Below, piece after piece: positions 43,944 through 53,822 of a stretch of 64,000 nucleotides of DNA. The notes under the pieces are model-generated. The model was not told the origin of the DNA and searched no databases. It was given only the letters and a program-made list of their open reading frames with translations. Source of the DNA: an uncultured Allomuricauda sp. Its GTDB lineage: Bacteria > Bacteroidota > Bacteroidia > Flavobacteriales > Flavobacteriaceae. Where the stretch lies: positions 124,001-188,000 of the forward strand of contig NZ_CANLYK010000002.1 of assembly GCF_947495325.1 (NCBI RefSeq), written 5' to 3'. A program made the translations under genes and the position numbers. Positions within the stretch are counted from its first letter, which is position 1. Each line of letters opens with the position of its first letter.

Positions 43944-46412
43944 TTAAAATTCCCTTTTTCCAAATTCACTTTCAATAAATCTGGATTTGTTTTTTGAATT
44001 ATTGATTGAATAACTCAGATTCAACAACACTACATCTACTTCGTAAACATAATTGGTAGTGGTAAAAAACTCGTCTGGCCTAGATGTGGTAATTCGTTGC
44101 TCATTGGTATTCCAAAGACCCATATCTATATGCTGCCATTGCAAGGTTGCAGTAAGCCTATCATCCAAAAAACTCTTTTCAAAACTTAAGTTTGGAGAAA
44201 AAAACCTACTGTCCTCGCCTTGTGCCGTATTTCTTGGGGAAAGATAATTAAAGGTGAATTGCAACTGTGTGTTTGGGTTAAAACGATACGTTGAGTTGGT
44301 ATTTATGGAATATATCCACGAATTTGTATCAACTGGTCGATTATCAAAACTACCTGATATAGCATAGTGGTAAACATTGCCGCCAATAAAGTTGATCCAT
44401 TTTGTTGTGGGTTTTAGTTCAAATCCCATGTCCATTCCTAACGTCTTTCCATTGCCTACATTGGAGTAAATTCGATTTAAAATTGTGTCATTAAAAATGG
44501 TATTCACCCTATTTACAACATTCTTTGTATTTCTATAATATGCTGTTGCAAAAAAGCTATTCCGATTTCCAAATTTCTTGTTGACTCCAAATTCTACCAA
44601 ATCTATGAACTCTGGCAGTAAAGTTGGATCCCCCTGCTCCAAGGTTTCAGAGTGCTCCCTTTCAGGAAATGGATTCATCTTAAATGTGGTTGTACGCTCA
44701 ATACGTTTGCTATAGGCTCCTTTTAGTTTTAAACCATTCTTGGCAGAATATTGAAATGAAGCCGATGGAAATGGCTTTACAAAATCATAGACATAGGTAG
44801 TATCAATGACCCCTATTTTATCTTTTAAATCAAAATCTCGGTCCATAGCCTCCATACGTACCCCAAATGAATAATCCCATTTAGATTTTTTGCCAGATAA
44901 CTGTGCATACCCTGAATGAATTTTTCTTCTCAGATCCACCTCACTTGAAAATTCAGGGACAAGTTCAAAATCTCCAGTGTTACTATTTCGTCTTTCATAG
45001 ACAAAATCTCCAGTATGATCTAAGTCTCGATACTGATACCCCACTTCCAACTTTCCAATTTTAAAGTCAGGAAAAACATAATCTGTTTGGAATCGAAATC
45101 CATTCAACGGATTTTCATTAGTATTGAACTCATCTTGCAAAACTATTCCTGTATTTGGAAATCCCAGGTTTCGATTTGTTGTAGGTCCTCCCAACAAGGT
45201 ATACTCATAAAGCAATGATGCAGAAATTTGTCCTTCATTTTTAAACTGATGGGTATAATCAAAACTTCCCAAAACAAAGTCACTTTTCCGCATTCGAAGG
45301 TTTTCATTAAAATACTGATTAGTATATATTCTATTACCCCCTTCTGCCGGGGTAATTGCATGATTATCGAAATATAAAATATCTGCTGTTCTATCCTTAC
45401 TTCTTTTTCCAGCATAAAATGCTAAAGAATAATTATTTAGGGTATCTGGTTTAAACTCAAAAGTAAATCTTCCCGAATAGTTAGTTTCATCAAAACTACG
45501 CTCTCCATCCGAAGGAAACTGGGTAAGCGTATCATTAAGAATTGTAAAAACATCCCCTTCCCTTCTCCCTGAAATATCATTTCGCTGATAGTTGGCCCCC
45601 AGCGAAATATTCCACTTGTCTCGTTTGATATTATAGGTGAAATCTACCCCATGACGGTGAGCATATTCTTTATTATTATAATCTTCAATCGAAGGAAACC
45701 CACCTTTGATATTCACTTGAACAAAGTCCCCTTCATAAGCTCCCTTTTTTGTTTTAATATTTAAAATCCCTGCCTTTCCTTCTGGGTCATATTTTGCAGA
45801 AGGTGCAGTCATTAGCTCAACACTTTCAATTGCATTGGCTGGTAATTGATCAAGTAAACTAGTAACGTCTCCCTGAATGGGTTTTCCATCTAACAATAGC
45901 ACAAAACCGGTACTGCCTCTTACACTCAACTCTCCAACACCGTTCATTGTAATGGATGGAATATTGCGCAGCACATCCGTAGCACTTCCTCCTTTGGCGC
46001 TTGCATAACTCTCAGCACTAAATACCCGCCTATCTATCTTATTGATTACCGCAGACTTTTCACCCGTAACTTCCACTTCTTTTAAGAAAAGCTGTGAGGG
46101 AACGAGTTCCATTTTTCCAAGGTTTAAGGTCTGCCGATTAACGGAAATAGTTACATTCTGAATGACTTTGGTAATATAGCCTATAAATGAAGCTTCAACA
46201 TAATAGTTCCCTTTTTTAAGATTGGGTATGGAAAACGTGCCATCAATATCCGTAACCACTCCGGCTACCAACTCCTGGTTTTCGCTCTTAAAAACAGCTA
46301 CAGTAGCATATTCCAATCCCTCAGAGGAGGTGCTGTCCAAAACAATGCCTGTAAGTTGTGAAAATGTCTTGGCACATAGAAAAAAGACAGCGCATAAAAA
46401 GATTTTTTTCAT
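43944..46412 (-). CDS. outer-membrane beta-barrel family protein (TonB-receptor-like)
   Basis: An 822-residue protein with signal peptide, a carboxypeptidase-regulatory-like domain (TGIVLDSTSSEGLEYATVAV), a plug with the LSVRGSTGFVLLLDGKPI motif and a large barrel. This matches the outer-membrane beta-barrel (TonB-dependent receptor-like) family common in Bacteroidota. Its substrate is unknown. A minus-strand TACCTTTG -7 element (46441-46448) lies 28 nt upstream of the ATG. Confidence 0.9.
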   Translation of the reverse strand: MKKIFLCAVFFLCAKTFSQLTGIVLDSTSSEGLEYATVAVFKSENQELVAGVVTDIDGTFSIPNLKKGNYYVEASFIGYITKVIQNVTISVNRQTLNLGKMELVPSQLFLKEVEVTGEKSAVINKIDRRVFSAESYASAKGGSATDVLRNIPSITMNGVGELSVRGSTGFVLLLDGKPIQGDVTSLLDQLPANAIESVELMTAPSAKYDPEGKAGILNIKTKKGAYEGDFVQVNIKGGFPSIEDYNNKEYAHRHGVDFTYNIKRDKWNISLGANYQRNDISGRREGDVFTILNDTLTQFPSDGERSFDETNYSGRFTFEFKPDTLNNYSLAFYAGKRSKDRTADILYFDNHAITPAEGGNRIYTNQYFNENLRMRKSDFVLGSFDYTHQFKNEGQISASLLYEYTLLGGPTTNRNLGFPNTGIVLQDEFNTNENPLNGFRFQTDYVFPDFKIGKLEVGYQYRDLDHTGDFVYERRNSNTGDFELVPEFSSEVDLRRKIHSGYAQLSGKKSKWDYSFGVRMEAMDRDFDLKDKIGVIDTTYVYDFVKPFPSASFQYSAKNGLKLKGAYSKRIERTTTFKMNPFPEREHSETLEQGDPTLLPEFIDLVEFGVNKKFGNRNSFFATAYYRNTKNVVNRVNTIFNDTILNRIYSNVGNGKTLGMDMGFELKPTTKWINFIGGNVYHYAISGSFDNRPVDTNSWIYSINTNSTYRFNPNTQLQFTFNYLSPRNTAQGEDSRFFSPNLSFEKSFLDDRLTATLQWQHIDMGLWNTNEQRITTSRPDEFFTTTNYVYEVDVVLLNLSYSINNSKNKSRFIESEFGKREF

Positions 46413-46440
46413 AGGGAGGTGCAGTATATTGAATGCCTAA

Positions 46441-46448
46441 CAAAGGTA
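46441..46448 (-). promoter_or_regulatory. -7 promoter element for the outer-membrane barrel gene
   Basis: CAAAGGTA on the plus strand is TACCTTTG on the minus strand, matching TAnnTTTG. No -33 TTTG was found. Confidence 0.4.
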
Positions 46449-46761
46449 TCCTAATCTATCTGGCACTGCTAAAAGAAATGTTTTAAAAAAATCTTTTTTG
46501 TTCAATTTCAAACTTTTTTAACCGTGACCCAGCACCCAAGTCCATCATTACAACAGCCCCTAAGTGACACAAAATGAAAATAATGGTACTGCATCTGTCA
46601 TTTGATTTATGTTCCGTTCTTTCCAAAAAACAATATTGTGAAGTAAAAAAGATTTTAAATTTTCAGATAAATCCCATAATTCCAACATTTTAACGGGATA
46701 GTGCTTGATTTTGACAAACCCTTTTATATCTTTAAATGCTTTGTTTTCAACGAATGTTGCT
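46449..46761. other. divergent intergenic region
   Basis: About 310 nt between the barrel gene and the T9SS protein. It holds a minus-strand 81-codon frame (46560-46805) that runs into the next gene and looks non-coding. TATCTTTA at 46727-46734 may be a -7 element for the plus-strand gene. Confidence 0.45.
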
Positions 46762-49488
46762 ATGAATTTGAAAACTCGAACACTATTGTTTGTCGGCTTT
46801 TTCACGACAACCTTGGGAATATCACAGTGGGTTCAAACTAGTGGGCCACAAGGTGGTGCACTCAAAGAAATTGTCACTGCAAATGGTAATTTGATTTTAT
46901 CTGCTGGCGAAGCGGGTCTGTATCTATCTACAAATAATGGCACTTCCTGGAGAACGGCCAACTCTGGTTTACCCTGTAACATTACTATAAAAAAACTTGT
47001 CTCTGATGATGAGTTCGTATATGTTGTAACTGAGGATGATGGGCTTTTTAAATCGGAAGATTTTGGCGCTAGTTGGCTGCCCATAAATAACGGTATCTCC
47101 AACTTTACCTTTAATTCAATCTATGCGGATGGGACTAATCTATACGCCGCCAACGAGGACGGCGGAGTCTACTATTCTCCAAATAGAGGAATGAGTTGGG
47201 AAGAAAAAAGTTCTGGTATTGCCATGGTCTTGTTTAACGATTTTACCATGTTCAATGGCCAACTGTTTGCCGCTGGTGCCGATTTGTTCCGTACCACGGA
47301 TAATGGTGATACTTGGAATTCCGTTGGTATTCCCAGTTTAGTTACAGGAGAGATAAAATCAATTACGGCTACGGCAAATACTTTGTTTATTGCCGACAAC
47401 GATGCGGTATTTTTCTCCAATGGGGCTTTGACAACTTGGAACGCAGCCACTGTTAATCCTAGTGCTCCGATCACAAGTGTTCAAACCTCAGGAAATCGTG
47501 TTTTTCTAACTACTTCGGATGGAAGAATATTTTTTAGCGACAATGAAGGGATTAACTGGAATCTTATCCAAAATAACAATACGGATAGACCGGCTGAAGA
47601 CGCACTTTTTATCAACGGTAGAATATTGATGACTACATCCGAAGGACTGTTCTCTTCCTCTGATAGTGGTCTAAACTGGAATGAAAGCAATAACGGAATA
47701 TTGGCAACAAGCATCGAATCACTCCATACTAATGATTCTTTTATATATGCTGGCACCAAAAATCAACATGTATTTCGCTCAGATGATAATGGCCAATCTT
47801 GGACAAGACTTAGAAATGGTTTGAGCACCATTGAGTCTTCCCATGTTTCCGATATAATTACGTATCAGGGCAACTTGCTCATTGCAACTGATGATGGTGT
47901 TTACGAATCCACGGATGATGGAAATTCTTGGACAAAAATCCTTGACCCAGGCCCAGGTGGTAATGTAGCAACTCTTGCCACAAGAGATCGGGTTATATTG
48001 GCAGGAGTAAATGGAGTTGGCCTCTATATTTCATTGGATGATGGAGTGTCTTGGAGTCTTACGAGCGGGTCAGGTCTTGGTATAAATTCAGACTATGAAT
48101 CCATTGTAATCCAAAGCGCCACTATATTGATTAGTGCAAGAAATGGTAAAGTTTTTGAATCCATAGATTTTGGATTAAACTGGGGCGAGGTTTCAATTAC
48201 CAACGGTTTTACTTTGGTTTATAAACTAATTCTACATGAAGATAAATTATATGCAGCAACAGCTCGAGGTTTTTGGGTAAGCGATAATTTTGGAGGGAGC
48301 TGGAATGCATTTAATGATGAATCCATTCCATTATTTGATGCGGAAATTGTGAATGATTTGGTTTACGCCGGATCAGATCAAGGGGTTTTTGTCGCCTCTC
48401 TTGATAGCTCACCCTGGTTTGAGTTATGTGCCGGTATAGGGAAACGGACTGTGAATGAACTTTCTTTAAAAGATGATCTCCTTTTTGGAGGAACTTTATC
48501 CTCCAGTGTTTGGAACTATGATTTAAGCAATAGCATCTTCCCCCCGGAAGAAGGAAGCTCAAATGTTATGGAAACGGTAGAGTTATGTTCTTCAGATACT
48601 CCAATTGATTTAACCAGCCTTCTCCCTAATTCAATTGAACTTGGCGGTAGTTGGAGTCCCGAACTAAACTCAACAAGTAACATTTTGAATCCTAGTGTAG
48701 ATTCCTCTGGAATTTATACATACATGCTCCCTGAATCAGATTGTGGCTGCAGCGCTTCTTTTCAAGTTCAGGTGGACATAGATCCACAAACCAGTGCAGG
48801 AGATGATACTGTGCTGGAAGCCTGTATAAATAATGAACCCTTTGATCTGTTGGAGCGTTTAGGTGAAAATGCCGCACAAGGGGGCACCTGGAGTCCTTCT
48901 TTGTCAAGCGGGTCTAATATTTTCAATCCTACAATTGATGCAGCAGGAATTTATAGCTACACGGTTACCTTTGACTGTGGACAAGATACTGCCGAAGCTA
49001 CTATTTCAATTTCAGGAGGTTTTGAAATACCTTCGGATTTAATAGACATTAAAACATCTTCAAAAGAAGGACTCATTACCGTAATGGTAGATTATGATAA
49101 TCAATTTGAATTCTCTTTGGATGGTATCAATTACACCCAAAATAATGTTTTAGCTGTATTGGAAGGAGGAAGTTATAGTGTTTTTGGAAGGGAAATAAAT
49201 GGTTGTGGGTTTTTTCAGGAGGAAGTTTCATTGCTGTTCATCCCAAAATTCTTTTCGCCAAATATGGATAGTTTTAATGATTATTGGGAAATTTCTGGAG
49301 AAATAAATCAAAATTTTACACTTACAATTTTCGATAGATTTGGAAAACTGTTAAAGCAATTAGATAACAACAATTCCCGTTGGGATGGAAATTTCAATGG
49401 TAAAAGATTGCCTTCATCAGATTATTGGTTCAGCATAGTTTTTGAAAACGGAAGTTCTGAATCGGGACACTTTTCTTTGATTAGATAA
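46762..49488 (+). CDS. T9SS-exported BNR-repeat protein with gliding-motility type B C-terminal domain
   Basis: About 908 residues from the ATG at 46762 (MNLKTRTLLF, signal peptide). The first 600 residues are BNR/YCF48-like repeats with recurrent NNGTSWR, DFGASWLP, DNGDTWNS Asp-box motifs, suggesting one or more beta-propellers. Two tandem modules follow (GGSWSPELNSTSNILNPSVD and GGTWSPSLSSGSNIFNPTID). The end is a T9SS type B sorting domain (FSPNMDSFNDYWEISG, FDRFGKLLKQLDN, WDGNFNGKRLPSSDYWF). It should be secreted and surface-anchored or shed. Confidence 0.9.
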   Translation: MNLKTRTLLFVGFFTTTLGISQWVQTSGPQGGALKEIVTANGNLILSAGEAGLYLSTNNGTSWRTANSGLPCNITIKKLVSDDEFVYVVTEDDGLFKSEDFGASWLPINNGISNFTFNSIYADGTNLYAANEDGGVYYSPNRGMSWEEKSSGIAMVLFNDFTMFNGQLFAAGADLFRTTDNGDTWNSVGIPSLVTGEIKSITATANTLFIADNDAVFFSNGALTTWNAATVNPSAPITSVQTSGNRVFLTTSDGRIFFSDNEGINWNLIQNNNTDRPAEDALFINGRILMTTSEGLFSSSDSGLNWNESNNGILATSIESLHTNDSFIYAGTKNQHVFRSDDNGQSWTRLRNGLSTIESSHVSDIITYQGNLLIATDDGVYESTDDGNSWTKILDPGPGGNVATLATRDRVILAGVNGVGLYISLDDGVSWSLTSGSGLGINSDYESIVIQSATILISARNGKVFESIDFGLNWGEVSITNGFTLVYKLILHEDKLYAATARGFWVSDNFGGSWNAFNDESIPLFDAEIVNDLVYAGSDQGVFVASLDSSPWFELCAGIGKRTVNELSLKDDLLFGGTLSSSVWNYDLSNSIFPPEEGSSNVMETVELCSSDTPIDLTSLLPNSIELGGSWSPELNSTSNILNPSVDSSGIYTYMLPESDCGCSASFQVQVDIDPQTSAGDDTVLEACINNEPFDLLERLGENAAQGGTWSPSLSSGSNIFNPTIDAAGIYSYTVTFDCGQDTAEATISISGGFEIPSDLIDIKTSSKEGLITVMVDYDNQFEFSLDGINYTQNNVLAVLEGGSYSVFGREINGCGFFQEEVSLLFIPKFFSPNMDSFNDYWEISGEINQNFTLTIFDRFGKLLKQLDNNNSRWDGNFNGKRLPSSDYWFSIVFENGSSESGHFSLIR

Positions 49489-49511
49489 GTCCTAAAATCA
49501 ATAATTTCAAA

Positions 49512-50333
49512 CTACCCCAGCCCTACATCCAAGGTCATCATCACAATAAAACCCCCAATAAAGCCCATTACAGCAATATCCGAATGTTTGTCTTGTTGGG
49601 TTTCTGGAATCACCTCTTCAACAACAACAAAAATCATCGCGCCCGCCGCAAAGGCCAGTGCATAGGGCAAAATGGGTTCAAAGGTAAGCACGGCCCAAGC
49701 CCCTATAACCGCAGCTATGGGCTCCACTAATGCCGATGCTTGCCCATACATAAAACTTTTTCTTCGGGTAAGACCCTGCCTTCGCAAGGGCATGGCAACG
49801 GCAAAACCTTCTGGGAAATTCTGCAATCCAATTCCCAGGGCCAAAGCGACTGCACCTCCAATTGTTGCCCCATCAAAGCCAGCAGCGACACCTCCAAAAA
49901 GTACTCCTACGGCCAATCCTTCCGGGATGTTGTGCAATGTTATCGCCAATGTGAGCAAAGTGGTTCTGTGCCAAGGTGTTTTCATTCCCTCTGCCTCACT
50001 TTCCTTAAAATTGATATGCAAATGCGGTAGTACCTTATCTAATCCAAAAAGAAAAAATGCTCCCAGTAAAAACCCTACTGCGGCAGGAATTACCTTAACA
50101 AAACCTTCACCCGGACTCATTTCGATTCCCGGGGCAAGCAAGCTCCAAAAACTGGCGGCTACCATTACCCCTCCGGTAAACCCAAGCATGCCGTCCATTA
50201 CGGCTCGGTTTGGGTTTTTAAAGAAAAAAACCAATCCAGCTCCCAGGGCTGTCAGTCCCCAAGTAAACAAAGTGGCATAAAAAGCGGCCAAAATGGGATT
50301 TATCGATTCGAAATAGTTGATTACTTGTTCCAT
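49512..50333 (-). CDS. ZIP family metal transporter
   Basis: A 273-residue transporter with about eight helices, carrying HNIPEGLAVG and NFPEGFAVA metal-site motifs and a late VVEEVIPE. It is GufA-like. Zn(II), Mn(II) or Fe(II) are possible substrates. It abuts the DtxR-type regulator gene (1-nt overlap), so the regulator and transporter are in one operon. Confidence 0.92.
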   Translation of the reverse strand: MEQVINYFESINPILAAFYATLFTWGLTALGAGLVFFFKNPNRAVMDGMLGFTGGVMVAASFWSLLAPGIEMSPGEGFVKVIPAAVGFLLGAFFLFGLDKVLPHLHINFKESEAEGMKTPWHRTTLLTLAITLHNIPEGLAVGVLFGGVAAGFDGATIGGAVALALGIGLQNFPEGFAVAMPLRRQGLTRRKSFMYGQASALVEPIAAVIGAWAVLTFEPILPYALAFAAGAMIFVVVEEVIPETQQDKHSDIAVMGFIGGFIVMMTLDVGLG

Positions 50334-50989
50334 CAGTCATTTTTTTTAACGTAAAGGTTCGATGCAATTTGATGCGATATATTTAATTTTCGATCTTCCA
50401 CTTGAATGTATAGCGACATATCAAAATCTTCCTTTTCCAAAACTTGGATTGTATTTCCAAGAGCAATATTGTTCTTGTCCAAAAATTTTAAAAACGTGGT
50501 GGAGGTATCCTTAACTCCAACACAAACACCAATACTTTTCAAAGGCATCTCACTCAACAACTGTTTGTCCCTCACCATAAAATTGCCGTCTTTTGTGGGA
50601 ATTGGGTCTCCATGTGGATCATACTTGGGGTGGCCCAAAAGCTCATCCAATTTATCAATTAACTTTTCGCTTTTTATATGTTCCAATTGCTCTGCTACTT
50701 CATGAACCTCATCCCATGAAAAGTCTAATTTTTCTACCAAAAAAACCTCCCATAACCTATGTTTTCGAATAATGGAAAGCGCTGTTTTAATTCCGAAATC
50801 GGTCAAAGACACCCCTTGATATTTTTTGTAGTGGACCAGACCCTTATCAGCTAATTTTCTGGCCATATCCGTAACTGAAGACGGTTTTGTTTGCATTTGC
50901 TCCGCTATTGCATTGGTAGCAATTGGCGTAGCCGTATTACCTCCTAAATGGAATATGGTCTTGATATAGTTTTCTTCGGACCTGGTCAT
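50333..50989 (-). CDS. DtxR/MntR family metal-dependent transcriptional regulator
   Basis: About 218 residues from the ATG at 50989 (MTRSEENYIKTIFHLGG). An N-terminal winged helix (MQTKPSSVTDMARKLADKG), a dimerisation domain with metal-binding residues (AEQLEHIKSEKLIDKLDELLGHP) and a C-terminal SH3/FeoA-like domain. It should repress metal-uptake genes when Mn or Fe is present. It is upstream of, and overlaps, the ZIP gene, and diverges from a TonB-dependent receptor whose promoter holds a matching palindrome. Confidence 0.92.
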   Translation of the reverse strand: MTRSEENYIKTIFHLGGNTATPIATNAIAEQMQTKPSSVTDMARKLADKGLVHYKKYQGVSLTDFGIKTALSIIRKHRLWEVFLVEKLDFSWDEVHEVAEQLEHIKSEKLIDKLDELLGHPKYDPHGDPIPTKDGNFMVRDKQLLSEMPLKSIGVCVGVKDTSTTFLKFLDKNNIALGNTIQVLEKEDFDMSLYIQVEDRKLNISHQIASNLYVKKND

Positions 50990-51045
50990 ATGTTCTTTAA
51001 TGTTACCCCACAACTGCACCGAAAACAGCAATTAGTTTAATTTCC

Positions 51046-51093
51046 CAAAAATACATTTTTATTTATAAAAACAAATTTTTAGATTTGTCTAAA
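51046..51093. promoter_or_regulatory. divergent promoters with a DtxR/MntR-type operator
   Basis: TTTAGA-TTTG-TCTAAA at 51078-51093 is a perfect 6-4-6 palindrome. The plus-strand -7 element TAGATTTG (51080-51087) lies inside it. On the minus strand, TTTG (51075-51072), an 18-nt spacer and TATTTTTG (51053-51046) form a promoter next to the palindrome. Binding there could block both promoters. Confidence 0.6.
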
Positions 51094-51115
51094 TTTTAAT
51101 TTAAATGAACAAAAA

Positions 51116-53374
51116 TTGAAATCAATCTCACTGGTGTTAATTTTATTAAGTTTCATTTCGGGATGGTCCCAAACCGGAAAAATCCAAGGGAATGTATCCG
51201 AAAATGGACAAAACCTACCTTTTATCAACATCTACTTAAAAGGAACCCAAAACGGTACCTCTACCGATAAAAATGGAAACTATTCCATTGCTAGCCTGGC
51301 CCCAGGAAACTATGTGCTGATTGCTTCGGCTATTGGATATGAACCCCACAGAAAGTCGTTTTTAATTGGAAGAGATGAATCAATAACACTCAATATTGAG
51401 CTGATATCATCCGCCGAAGCATTGGATGAAATGGTGGTGACCGGTACCTTGAAAGCAGTAAGCAGATTGGAAAGTGCTGTTCCTGTGGAAGTTTATAAGC
51501 CCACCTTTTTAAAACAAAACCCAACCCCAAGCATTTTTGAAGCCCTTCAGAATGTAAATGGGGTTCGTCCGCAGATCAATTGCAACGTTTGCAATACGGG
51601 CGACATCCATATTAATGGATTGGAAGGCCCTTACACTTTAGTGTTGATAGACGGCATGCCCATTGTAAGTGGTCTGGGTACGGTCTACGGATTGTCAGGA
51701 ATACCAAACTCTCTAATTGAACAAATTGAAATTGTAAAAGGACCAGCATCCACACTTTATGGCAGCGAAGCTGTTGGGGGGCTCATAAACATCATCACCA
51801 AACATGCTCCCAATGCACCTGAATTTTTTGCTGATGGGTATTTGACCGGTTGGGGGGAATACAATTTGGATGTAGGCTCAAAAATAGAGGTGGGTAAAAA
51901 AACAAACGTATTGTTGGGCGTCAATTATTTTAATTATGATGAAATCATTGACAATAACGGCGATAATTTTACTGATCTGACATTACAAGATCGTATCTCC
52001 ATTTTCCAAAAATGGAACTTTAAGCGGGATAATGCCAGGGTATTTTCTCTCGCAGGTCGTTTCTTTTATGAAGATCGTTGGGGTGGTGAACTCCAATGGA
52101 CACCAGAATTTAGAGGTGGCGACGAAATTTATGGAGAAAGTATCTACACCCGTAGATGGGAAGTTTTAGGGAAATACCAATTGCCCATTGATGAAAAAGT
52201 AATGCTTTCTGTGTCCTATAATGACCATGATCAAAACTCTGTTTACGGGAATGTTTCCTATTTGGCAGATCAGCGAATCGGGTTTGGACAAATGACTTGG
52301 GACAAATCCATTGGCAACCATGATTTACTCTTTGGAAGTGCCATTCGCTATAATTTTTATGATGACAATACTCCTGCTACCGAAAGTGCGGATGAAGTCT
52401 GGATTCCCAGCCTTTTTGTGCAAGATGAATTAAAACTTGCTAAAAAACATTCCCTTTTGGGGGGTATTCGGTATGATTATGACCAAAGACATGGCAACAT
52501 TTTTACGCCTAGGGCAGCTTACAAATGGAAGATTTCCGATAATGATATTTTCAGAATCAATGCTGGAACTGGGTTTCGGGTAGTGAACCTGTTTACCGAA
52601 GATCATGCCGCACTGACTGGAGCGCGTGAAGTAATCATTTCCGAAGAACTAAAACCCGAACGCTCCGTAAACGTAAACCTCAACTATTTGAAAAAAATAT
52701 ACATGGACAATGGTACCTTCGCAGGTATTGATGCTTCCGCTTTTTATACCCATTTCTCCAATGTTATCCTACCAGATTACGATACCGACCCGAATCAAAT
52801 TATCTATGATAACTTAGATGGAAAATCAGTTTCCAAAGGGGTAAGTGCCAATATCGATTTAGTGCTGCCCAATGGACTTAAGTTTTTGGTAGGGGCCACT
52901 TGGCAAGATGTAAGCAATACTGAAAATGGAGTTACGGAACGTCAAATACTTACCGAAAGCATTACTGGAACATGGAATGTCTCCTATACCTTTAGAAGTT
53001 TGGCCCTTACTCTAGACTATACTGGCAATTTGTATGGCCCAATGCGCTTACCAACATTAGGGGAGTTGGATCCCCGACAGGAGTTCTCCCCAACCTGGAG
53101 CATTCAGAACATTCAGTTTACCTACAAAGGGTTAGACAATCTTGAGTTTTACGGCGGTATTAAAAACCTCTTGGATTGGACGCCAAACCGAGGAAATCCT
53201 TTTATTATAGCTCGCGCCAATGACCCCTTTGATCAAAATGTACAATTTGACCCCCAAGGTAATGTTGTGGCAACAGCGGACAATCCATATGCCCTTACTT
53301 TTGATCCCAGCTATGTATACGGACCCAACCAAGGTATTCGTGGGTTCTTTGGATTGCGATATACCGTTTTCTAA
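51116..53374 (+). CDS. TonB-dependent receptor, metal uptake type
   Basis: A 752-residue receptor with signal peptide, a carboxypeptidase-like N-terminal domain (GKIQGNVSENGQNLPFINIY), a plug with CNVCNTGDIHINGLEG and VKGPASTLYGSEAVGGLINI, and the barrel. The CNVC pair in the plug is of note. The start is a TTG, with the candidate metal-repressor operator directly upstream. With the adjacent ZIP transporter and DtxR-type repressor it likely imports Mn, Zn or Fe complexes across the outer membrane. Confidence 0.93.
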   Translation: MKSISLVLILLSFISGWSQTGKIQGNVSENGQNLPFINIYLKGTQNGTSTDKNGNYSIASLAPGNYVLIASAIGYEPHRKSFLIGRDESITLNIELISSAEALDEMVVTGTLKAVSRLESAVPVEVYKPTFLKQNPTPSIFEALQNVNGVRPQINCNVCNTGDIHINGLEGPYTLVLIDGMPIVSGLGTVYGLSGIPNSLIEQIEIVKGPASTLYGSEAVGGLINIITKHAPNAPEFFADGYLTGWGEYNLDVGSKIEVGKKTNVLLGVNYFNYDEIIDNNGDNFTDLTLQDRISIFQKWNFKRDNARVFSLAGRFFYEDRWGGELQWTPEFRGGDEIYGESIYTRRWEVLGKYQLPIDEKVMLSVSYNDHDQNSVYGNVSYLADQRIGFGQMTWDKSIGNHDLLFGSAIRYNFYDDNTPATESADEVWIPSLFVQDELKLAKKHSLLGGIRYDYDQRHGNIFTPRAAYKWKISDNDIFRINAGTGFRVVNLFTEDHAALTGAREVIISEELKPERSVNVNLNYLKKIYMDNGTFAGIDASAFYTHFSNVILPDYDTDPNQIIYDNLDGKSVSKGVSANIDLVLPNGLKFLVGATWQDVSNTENGVTERQILTESITGTWNVSYTFRSLALTLDYTGNLYGPMRLPTLGELDPRQEFSPTWSIQNIQFTYKGLDNLEFYGGIKNLLDWTPNRGNPFIIARANDPFDQNVQFDPQGNVVATADNPYALTFDPSYVYGPNQGIRGFFGLRYTVF

Positions 53375-53822
53375 GATTTCTCTATACCGTTGAAAAGTCA
53401 GCATGACAAATACTTATTCTTTTTAAATAAATTGAATCTGATACTCAATCGAGTTTAAAACTACTTGCTAACAATGGCTACAATTCTTTTAATCGTAGAT
53501 TGAACAAAGGTCAACTTCAGCTTTTTTTGGAAATAGGGTATTAGATGATATTATGTCCAATTACGTCAGTTTGAGTGTTTTTGCGATAGCAAAAATGTAT
53601 CGAAAACAAGTAATTTATTTGTTTCAAATCCGTCTTAAAAACTTTACCAGCACAATGTATTGTACATTGTGGATGGACTTTCCAAATAAAAATTGTAGTA
53701 ATCCGTTATCTTATTAAAGTAGGAAAAATCTTATTTGTATTTTTTACATCAAAATTATAACCCAGGTCCTATGGCAAACTTAGGCCAAACTTGAATTTTA
53801 AATCTAGTTTTCAATACACCCT
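53375..53822. other. intergenic region without recognised gene
   Basis: 448 nt, AT-rich, with no credible frame. TAGTTTTC at 53805-53812 is near the -7 consensus for the kinase gene. A weak ATTGA/TCAAT inverted repeat near 53430-53450 may contribute to termination of the receptor gene. Nothing else was seen. Confidence 0.45.

Noticed and set aside
46560..46805. 81-codon minus-strand frame between two divergent genes
   Set aside because: It runs into the signal-peptide region of the T9SS protein gene on the other strand and looks non-coding.
49672..50280. 202-codon plus-strand frame opposite the ZIP gene
   Set aside because: It is a shadow of the ZIP coding sequence. Its composition is low-complexity Pro/Ala/Thr/Lys without a recognisable domain, and the ZIP reading has clear motifs.
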